Program-made: the position numbers and the translations under genes
The notes under the pieces: model-generated
What the model saw: only the letters and a program-made list of their open reading frames with translations
Database searches by the model: none
What the model was told of the DNA's origin: nothing
In this document: in pieces, positions 6,146 to 11,628 of the stretch
Numbering within the stretch: position 1 is the first letter of the stretch
Layout of the letters: each line of letters begins with the position of its first letter
NCBI RefSeq assembly: GCF_039536245.1
Contig: NZ_BAAAYN010000011.1
Location: 181,610-217,415, forward strand
Length of the DNA stretch: 35,806 nt
Direction: 5' to 3'
DNA from: Cryptosporangium minutisporangium
Lineage (GTDB): Bacteria > Actinomycetota > Actinomycetes > Mycobacteriales > Cryptosporangiaceae

Positions 6146-7285
6146 CTACAGGCCGAACCTCTCGGCTAGCACGGAACGGTGGTGAAGGGGATCGCCGAAG
6201 AGGAGCTGGGACGCCTTGGCGCGCTTGAAGTAGAGGTGAGCGGGGTGCTCCCAGGTGAACCCGATCCCACCGTGCACCTGGATGTTCTCGGCCGCGACCG
6301 AGAAGTACGCCTCACCCACGTACGACTTCGCCATCGACGCGACGACCGGCAGCGACGGATCGTCGGCCTGCGCCATCGCCGCGGCGTGGTAGGCGGCCGA
6401 ACGCGAGCCCTCGACCGCGACCAGCATGTCCGCGCACCGGTGCTTGATCGCCTGGAACGACCCGATCGGGCGGCCGAACTGCAGGCGCTCGGTCGCGTAC
6501 CGCGTCGCCTGTGCCAGCACCGCCCTGGCGCCGCCGACGCTCTCGTTCACCAGCGCGACGCAGGCCATCCACAGCACCCGGTCCAGGACGCCGTCCGCCG
6601 CGCCCTCCGCGCCGATCAGCCGAGCCGGGGTGCCGTCGAACGAGAGGTCGGCCTGCTTGCGGGTGAGATCCATGGTGGACAGCGGAACCGCCGACAGCCC
6701 GGCCGCGCCCTTCTCGACCGCGAACACCGACGGACCGGCGTCGGCGCACGCGACGACCAGGATCAGGTCGGCCAGCGCACCGTCCAGCACGAAGTGGCGG
6801 GTGCCGGTCAGCGTGTACCCGGACGGGGTGCTGGTGGCCTCCACCGCACCGTCCGGCCGCCCGGTGTCGTTCGCGTACGCCAGCGTCGCGATCGTCTGGC
6901 CGCTCGCGATGCCGGGCAGCAGCTCCTTCTTCGCGTCCTCGTCGTCGGAGAGCAGCAGCGTCTCGGCCGCGAGCACCGCGGAGGCGAAGAACGGGGCCGG
7001 GAGCAGGGTGGCGCCCATCTCTTCGAGCACCAAACAGAGCTCCACGAAGCCGAACCCGGCGCCGCCGTACTCCTCCGGGACGTGGATCCCCTGGAGACCG
7101 AGCTGCTCCCCCATCTGCTTCCACACCGCCGGGTCGTAACCCTCGTCGGTCTCCATCAGCCGGCGGACCGCGGCCTCCGGCGACGTCCGCTCGAGGAACG
7201 TCCGGACCGTACGGCGCAGCTCTTCCTGCTCTTCGGAGAAGACCCCGGCGCTCGCCGAGTTTCCGATCGTCGCGCGAGCGCTCAT
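6146..7285 (-). CDS. Acyl-CoA dehydrogenase, smaller subunit lacking the usual catalytic Glu
   Basis: A 379-residue ACAD-fold flavoprotein. The N-terminal helical domain (FSEEQEELRRTVRTFLE, IHVPEEYGGAGFGFVELCLV), the middle beta domain and the C-terminal helical domain (ATERLQFGRPIGSFQAIKHR, HGGIGFTWEHPAHLYFKR) are all present. Where typical ACADs have the catalytic glutamate of the (Y/I)EGT segment, this protein reads KASQLLFGD, so that base is missing. Its ATG overlaps the stop of the upstream ACAD (ATGA), implying coupled synthesis. This is the layout of heterotetrameric actinobacterial ACADs such as FadE26/27-type pairs used on sterol side chains, where only one partner supplies the base. 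The substrate is inferred by family only. Confidence 0.9.
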   Translation of the reverse strand: MSARATIGNSASAGVFSEEQEELRRTVRTFLERTSPEAAVRRLMETDEGYDPAVWKQMGEQLGLQGIHVPEEYGGAGFGFVELCLVLEEMGATLLPAPFFASAVLAAETLLLSDDEDAKKELLPGIASGQTIATLAYANDTGRPDGAVEATSTPSGYTLTGTRHFVLDGALADLILVVACADAGPSVFAVEKGAAGLSAVPLSTMDLTRKQADLSFDGTPARLIGAEGAADGVLDRVLWMACVALVNESVGGARAVLAQATRYATERLQFGRPIGSFQAIKHRCADMLVAVEGSRSAAYHAAAMAQADDPSLPVVASMAKSYVGEAYFSVAAENIQVHGGIGFTWEHPAHLYFKRAKASQLLFGDPLHHRSVLAERFGL

Positions 7286-8466
7286 CGCGGTACGTCCTTC
7301 CAGGCGACGCCCTTGTCGACCCGGACGTCGCCGGGCAGGCCGAGCACTCGTTCACCGAGGATGTTGCGGAGGATCTCGGACGTCCCGCCCTCGATCGTGT
7401 TGGCCCGGGTCCGCAGGAACCAGGTCGTGGTGGCCGGTATGCCGCTGCTGCCGTAGGGCAGCGTCGGCTGGCGCACCTCGTAGCCGGGCACCAGCGCACC
7501 GGCGGCGCCGAGCAGGTCCACCTGGAACTCCGCCGCCCGCCGGTTGTACTCGGCGGTGGTGAGTTTCAGGACCGAGCCCTCCGGCCCGGGTTTGCCGCGG
7601 TTGCCGCCGGCGGCGGCACGGATCGCGGTGAGGTGGTTGACGTTCGCCTCGATCCAGAGCCGCACCGCCTCGTCGCGGCGCACCGGGTTGCCCTCGCCCT
7701 TGGACGCGGCGACTCGGTAGCCGTCGAGGATGTCGCTGCCGGGTTCGGCGCGTACGGCCAGCGCGCCGCCGAGCGAGACCCGCTCGTTCATCAGCGTCGT
7801 CGTGCCGACCCGCCAGCCGGCGCCGGGGTCGCCCACCCGGTCACTGTCGGGAACGCGCACGCCGTCGAAGAACACCTCGTTGAACTCGGCCGCGCCGGTC
7901 ATCTGACGCAGCGGTCGGACCTCGACGCCGGGGGCGTGCAGGTCGACGACGAACGCCGTGATGCCCTGGTGTTTCGGCAGGTCGGGATCGGTGCGCGCGA
8001 GGATGAGACCACGGCGGGCCAGGTGTGCGTAGGACGTCCAGACCTTCTGGCCGTCGAGGATCCACTCGTCGCCGTCGCGCCGGGCGCGGGTCGCGAGCCC
8101 GGCGACGTCCGAACCGGCGGAGGGCTCGCTGAACAGCTGGCTCCAGACCTCCTCGCCGGTGAACAGCGGCCGCAGGTATTTCGCGCGCTGCTCCGGGGTT
8201 CCGTGGGCGAGCAGGGTCGGGCCGCACATCCCGATGCCGATCGGGTTGTAAGCGCCGGGGTGGGGTGCGCCGGCCGCGGTGAGCCGCTGCTCGACCAGCG
8301 CCTGTAACGCGGGGGCGGCCTTGCTTCCACCGTCGGACCGGTCGACCCAGACCCATGCCAGGCCCGCGTCGAAGCGGGCGCCGAGGAAGTCGTGCGGGTC
8401 GGTGGTGGTGGGGGGATGGTCGCGTATCAGCGTGTCGATCGCGGCGGTGAGCTCCTCGGGGGACAT
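7282..8466 (-). CDS. Acyl-CoA dehydrogenase, larger subunit
   Basis: A 394-residue FAD-dependent acyl-CoA dehydrogenase, which desaturates an acyl-CoA at C2-C3. Visible are GIGMCGPTLLAHGTPEQRAKYL, the FAD-contact block SQLFSEPSAGSDVAGL, WILDGQKVWTSYAHLA, and the C-terminal segment with the catalytic-type glutamate (TIEGGTSEILRNILGER). It starts at the ATG at 8466, with AGAGGAG 6 nt upstream; the frame extends upstream into sequence that does not look like protein. Its stop overlaps the next gene's start by 4 nt. The two ACADs are probably transcribed together from the region between this gene and the MFS gene and form one enzyme. Confidence 0.92.
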   Translation of the reverse strand: MSPEELTAAIDTLIRDHPPTTTDPHDFLGARFDAGLAWVWVDRSDGGSKAAPALQALVEQRLTAAGAPHPGAYNPIGIGMCGPTLLAHGTPEQRAKYLRPLFTGEEVWSQLFSEPSAGSDVAGLATRARRDGDEWILDGQKVWTSYAHLARRGLILARTDPDLPKHQGITAFVVDLHAPGVEVRPLRQMTGAAEFNEVFFDGVRVPDSDRVGDPGAGWRVGTTTLMNERVSLGGALAVRAEPGSDILDGYRVAASKGEGNPVRRDEAVRLWIEANVNHLTAIRAAAGGNRGKPGPEGSVLKLTTAEYNRRAAEFQVDLLGAAGALVPGYEVRQPTLPYGSSGIPATTTWFLRTRANTIEGGTSEILRNILGERVLGLPGDVRVDKGVAWKDVPR

Positions 8467-8566
8467 CAGCGTCTCCTCTCCCGATGCCGGGCAGATCACT
8501 ACCCGTGCGCCGAAGTTAACAGACGCTTCTCGTGCAGCTACCGCCTTCTCGCCCACCCGGACGCAA

Positions 8567-8599
8567 ATCGCCCCTCCACGGTTCCCGTGGAGGGGCGAT
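8567..8599 (-). terminator. Strong intrinsic terminator behind the MFS gene and element copy 2
   Basis: A perfect 15-bp stem (8567-8581 with 8585-8599) closes on the 3-nt loop TTC. Its core is CGCCCCTCCACGG/CCGTGGAGGGGCG. On the minus strand it is followed by TTTGCG, the only nearby T-run, so it ends minus-strand transcription coming from the MFS gene before the ACAD pair begins. Confidence 0.8.
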
Positions 8600-8778
8600 C
8601 ACGCGCACAACGTCCGCAACCAGTACTTGCTCATCAAGCGCCGCCAGGCGCGTGTCGTTGCCCGGACCTGGAGCCCGTCCAGGGCGACGGTGGCAGTCGA
8701 GCGCGAGACCGCCTCGTATTGGTTCATACTCAAGGTCTCGCGCTCGCCTGTCAGCGTCGTTCTGGGCGGGCGGCCCAC
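8599..8778 (-). CDS. Candidate small protein, 59 residues (doubtful)
   Basis: A GTG directly after the MFS stop opens a 59-codon frame running through element copy 2 and ending in a TGA that touches the terminator stem. An internal ATG at 8727 would give 42 residues (MNQYEAVSRSTATVALDG...). The C-terminal half is basic and aromatic (RAWRRLMSKYWLRTLCA). Copy 1 at 6002-6137 reads a similar stretch (SRST..AL.GL.V.A..RA) but is frameshifted by its loop-length difference and has no stop in place. The similarity is better explained by conserved base pairing, so coding is doubtful. Confidence 0.18.
   Translation of the reverse strand: MGRPPRTTLTGERETLSMNQYEAVSRSTATVALDGLQVRATTRAWRRLMSKYWLRTLCA
8638..8769 (-). 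ncRNA. Copy 2 of the structured element (shared with 6002-6137)
   Basis: Same architecture as copy 1: small hairpin GCGCC/GGCGC (8638-8642, 8647-8651); outer stem CCGTCCAGGGCGACG (8675-8689) with CGTCGTTCTGGGCGG (8755-8769), pairing fully if three G-U pairs are allowed; GGCAG (8692-8696) with CTGTC (8748-8752); inner stem CGAGCGCGAGACC (8698-8710) with GGTCTCGCGCTCG (8734-8746), a perfect 13 bp with a 23-nt loop. It starts 9 nt behind the minus-strand MFS stop and is followed by the 15-bp terminator, so it would be the 3' UTR of that mRNA or an RNA processed from it. Confidence 0.5.
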
Positions 8779-10329
8779 TCAGTGCATCATGACGGGCGGG
8801 GCGCCCTCTGCCTCGTCGTCGAGGAGGTGCGTCTCCTCCTTCTTCCGCGGCAGGAAGAGGGAGGACACGAGCGTGACCACGCAGAGCGCCAACGCCACCC
8901 AGTAGGTGTCCGCGAACGCGGCCGCGGCCTGCTCCAGACCCGTTGCGACGACCTCCGGCCCACCGAGCTGCTGCTCGAGCTGCGGGTCCTTCTGGGCGGC
9001 GATCGCCAGCAGCGCCAGCTCCGCGTCCTTGAGCCCGTTGGTGAGCAGCACCGACATCAGCGCGACACCGACCGAGCTGGCGATCTGCTGGGTGATGTTG
9101 AGCAGGGTCGAGCCGCGCGCGACTTCGTGGTTCGTCAGCGTCCGCAGGGCGGTCGTCATGATCGGCATCATCGTCAGGCCCATACCGAGACCGAGAACGA
9201 ACAGCCACGCGATCAGGATGGTGTACGAGGTGGTCGCGGTGATCTGGGTCAGGCCGGCCATACCGATGATGATCGCGATCAGACCGATCGGCACGATGCG
9301 CCCGACCGGCATCTTGTCCGACAGCGCACCGGCGATCGGCATCGTGCACATCGCGCCGAGCCCCTGCGGAGCCACCAGCAGACCGGCCCACAGCACCGAC
9401 TCACCGCGGATCTGCTGGAAGTACGTCGGCACCAGCAGCAGGCCACCGAAGAACGCCACCGCGAACAGGAACATCGTGATGACGCTGACCGTCAGGTTCC
9501 GGTTGCGGAACAGCCGCAGGTCGAGCAGCGGGTGCTTCGGCTTGAACGAGTAGACGACGAACGCGAGGACCAGCAGGATGCCGATCAGCGCCGGGATCCA
9601 GACCTTGTTCGCGGTGACCGTGCCCGCCTCCGGGATCGAGGAGACGCCGTAGAGGAACAGCGCGAGGCCCGGCGACATCATCAGCATGCCGACGAAGTCG
9701 AACGACTCGGACGGCTGCGCCGTGTCGGCCGGCAGCACCACCCAGGCGTAGATCAGGGCACCGACACCGATCGGCAGGTTGATCAGGAAGATCCAGTGCC
9801 AGCTCGCGGCGTCGATCAGCCAGCCGCCGAGGATCGGGCCGCCGATCGGACCGAGCAGCATGGGAACGCCGAGGATCGCCATCAGACGGCCCATGCGCTT
9901 CGGGCCGGCCGCCTTCGTCATGATCGTCATGCCGAGCGGCATGAGCATGCCGCCACCGAGGCCCTGGAGCACCCGGAAGCCGATCAGCGCTTCGATGCTC
10001 CATGCGGCGGCACAGAGCGCGGAGCCGAGCGTGAACAAAGCGACCGCGGCCATGTAGAGCCGCTTGGTTCCGAACCGGTCGGCCGCCCACCCGGTGAGCG
10101 GGATCACCGTGGCGAGCGCCAGGGTGTAGGCAGTGACCGTCCACGCCACCTGGGCGTAGTCGAGCGGCGCGCCTGGCTCGCCGAACTCGACCTGGAACGT
10201 CGGTAGCGCGACGTTGACAACCGTGATGTCGAGGATCGACATGATGGCGCCGAGGACGACTACCCCGGCGACCTTGAGTATGTCCGGAGTGATCTTGTCG
10301 TCGTTGGCCGCCGCGGTCACGTCTGCCAT
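8779..10329 (-). CDS. DHA2-family (14-TM) MFS drug/proton antiporter, EmrB-like
   Basis: A 516-residue integral membrane exporter. Typical features are the first-helix motif SILDITVVNVALPTFQ, MFS motif A (GWAADRFGTKRLYMAA), and motif C with the DHA2-style segment (GGPILGGWLIDAASWHWIFLINLPIG). About 14 hydrophobic segments and a charged cytoplasmic tail (PRKKEETHLLDDEAEG) follow. Length and motifs match the EmrB/QacA group, which expels hydrophobic drugs using the proton gradient. It starts at the ATG at 10329, 10 nt after GAGGGG; the upstream extension of the frame (66 codons) is not protein-like. The 222-nt gap upstream carries a palindrome and a possible promoter. No periplasmic adaptor gene accompanies it, as expected in a monoderm. 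Confidence 0.93.
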   Translation of the reverse strand: MADVTAAANDDKITPDILKVAGVVVLGAIMSILDITVVNVALPTFQVEFGEPGAPLDYAQVAWTVTAYTLALATVIPLTGWAADRFGTKRLYMAAVALFTLGSALCAAAWSIEALIGFRVLQGLGGGMLMPLGMTIMTKAAGPKRMGRLMAILGVPMLLGPIGGPILGGWLIDAASWHWIFLINLPIGVGALIYAWVVLPADTAQPSESFDFVGMLMMSPGLALFLYGVSSIPEAGTVTANKVWIPALIGILLVLAFVVYSFKPKHPLLDLRLFRNRNLTVSVITMFLFAVAFFGGLLLVPTYFQQIRGESVLWAGLLVAPQGLGAMCTMPIAGALSDKMPVGRIVPIGLIAIIIGMAGLTQITATTSYTILIAWLFVLGLGMGLTMMPIMTTALRTLTNHEVARGSTLLNITQQIASSVGVALMSVLLTNGLKDAELALLAIAAQKDPQLEQQLGGPEVVATGLEQAAAAFADTYWVALALCVVTLVSSLFLPRKKEETHLLDDEAEGAPPVMMH

Positions 10330-10401
10330 GAGCCCGTACCCCTCACAAAAATCTGGTCTCTCGTGCTGATCCGCAGTGGGCGCAGGACAGCCTGTTTCCG
10401 T

Positions 10402-10430
10402 GTCTACTGCATCGATGCACTGAACAGAAA
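10402..10430 (-). promoter_or_regulatory. Possible promoter with palindromic operator for the MFS gene
   Basis: TGCATCGATGCA is a perfect 12-bp palindrome at 10408-10419. On the minus strand it lies between TTCTGT and TAGACA, hexamers separated by 17 nt. The -35 match is poor; the palindrome in the spacer is the better evidence and would suit a TetR- or MarR-type repressor. Confidence 0.35.
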
Positions 10431-10551
10431 TGGAATTAACCGCACAACTCGTCCGGCGACCGATACCGGAGTGAAGCAACCGCGAGTTTTTGGTGGCTAT
10501 TCCGTGCCGCCCAGTTACTTGCATCACCCAAACTTCGCCACGTTCGTGAAA

Positions 10552-11490
10552 CTACCCCACCCGGGTTTCGCCCTGGCTCTCGCCCCGGTGCGGCTCGGGT
10601 GCATCGAGCGGCTCCGCCACGGGGGCCACCGGAGCGGGTGCGTCGCGCGACGTCGCCAGCACCGAGCCGAGCAGAATCGCACCGAACGCGACCACGATCA
10701 GCGCGGTGAGCGGCTCGTCCAGCACCAGGACGCCGACCAGCACCGCCACCGCCGGATTGACGTAGGTGAAGACCGTCGCCCTGGCCGGGCCGACCTCCCG
10801 GATCAACGCGAAGAAGACCACGAACGCGACCGCGGTGCAGAGCAGCCCCAGACCCGCCAGCGCCCAGAGAACCTGCGGCTCCGGACGCTCGTCGGGCCAC
10901 GTCACGATCGCCGCCGGGGCATAGACGATCGCCGCGAGACTGAGCGAGACCGCGGTGAGCGGCAGCCCGGGGACGTCGTTCAGGTAGCGGGCCACGATGA
11001 GCGGCGCGATCGCATACCCCAGCGCGGTGAACAGCACCTCGATGGTCGGCCAGGCGTCCCCGCCGCTGAGGTTCGGACCCACCAGGATCGCGACGCCGAC
11101 CAGGCCCACCGCGAGGCCGATCCACCGCGCCCGTCCGAGCCGCTCGGTGCCACCGGTCGCCCGAACCGCGATCGCGCCGATGACCGGAACCGTCGCGATG
11201 ATCAGCCCGCACAGCGAACTGGGCAGCGTCCGCTCGGCGTCGGTGAGGAAGAACCAGGGACCGATCATCTCCAGCGCGGTGAACGCGACCACTGGACGCC
11301 AGTGCTTGAGCACCCGGCGGATCCCCCCGCCGCGCAACGCGAGCGGCAGCAGCAGCAAGCCGCCGATCGCCGTGCGCGCGAACACCACCATCGGGACCGA
11401 AACGCCCTCTACCGCAACCTTGATCATCAGGTAGGGGACGCCCCACAGGACGCTCATGATGACGAACAGCAACCACCCTCGCCGGGACAC
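10552..11490 (-). CDS. EamA/DMT family transporter
   Basis: A 312-residue membrane protein with about ten hydrophobic helices in two EamA repeats. The first begins at WLLFVIMSVLWGVPYLMIKVA and the second around EVLFTALGYAIAPLIVARYL. The second repeat ends in the typical VGPARATVFTYVNPAVAVLVGVLVLDEPL block. The family exports metabolites or amino acids; the substrate is unknown. A GTG at 11490 is chosen as start because GAGGGAGG lies 6 nt upstream; the frame also has an earlier start at 11544. The C-terminal 35 residues are Pro/Ala/Glu-rich and cytoplasmic. It is codirectional with the MFS gene 222 nt downstream but probably separately transcribed. Confidence 0.9.
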   Translation of the reverse strand: MSRRGWLLFVIMSVLWGVPYLMIKVAVEGVSVPMVVFARTAIGGLLLLPLALRGGGIRRVLKHWRPVVAFTALEMIGPWFFLTDAERTLPSSLCGLIIATVPVIGAIAVRATGGTERLGRARWIGLAVGLVGVAILVGPNLSGGDAWPTIEVLFTALGYAIAPLIVARYLNDVPGLPLTAVSLSLAAIVYAPAAIVTWPDERPEPQVLWALAGLGLLCTAVAFVVFFALIREVGPARATVFTYVNPAVAVLVGVLVLDEPLTALIVVAFGAILLGSVLATSRDAPAPVAPVAEPLDAPEPHRGESQGETRVG

Positions 11491-11616
11491 AGCGACCTCC
11501 CTCGTGAAAGACGCCACGGTAAGTGACGAAACGGCGTTGGCCAATCGGGTTCCGCGCGCGGTGGAACAGTCGAGTACCGGACACCGGGTAGGGCTCCGGG
11601 CACCGGAACGGCGGCC

Positions 11617-11622
11617 TATGGT
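11617..11622 (+). promoter_or_regulatory. -10 box for a leaderless Hsp70-WD40 mRNA
   Basis: TATGGT fits the actinobacterial -10 form TANNNT and ends exactly 6 nt before the GTG start at 11629. No ribosome-binding site lies in between, so transcription would start at or next to the start codon. Confidence 0.45.
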
Positions 11623-11628
11623 GTCGGC

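Larger units (their letters stand above)
8467..8778. other. 312-nt gap between the ACAD pair and the MFS gene
   Basis: Going down the minus strand from the MFS stop, this stretch holds structured element copy 2 (8638-8769), a very strong terminator hairpin (8567-8599), and then about 100 nt that must carry the promoter of the ACAD pair. In that last part I see the AGAGGAG ribosome site but no convincing -35/-10 pair. A 59-codon open frame (8599-8778) also runs through the element. Confidence 0.6.

Noticed and set aside
8567-8599. End of an insertion sequence (perfect inverted repeat)
   Set aside because: A 15-bp stem with a 3-nt loop and a following T-run is a terminator; there is no transposase frame or target duplication around it.
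8392-10206. 604-codon plus-strand frame opposite the MFS gene
   Set aside because: Extremely His/Arg/Asp/Gln-rich, the usual translation of a hydrophobic protein read antisense.
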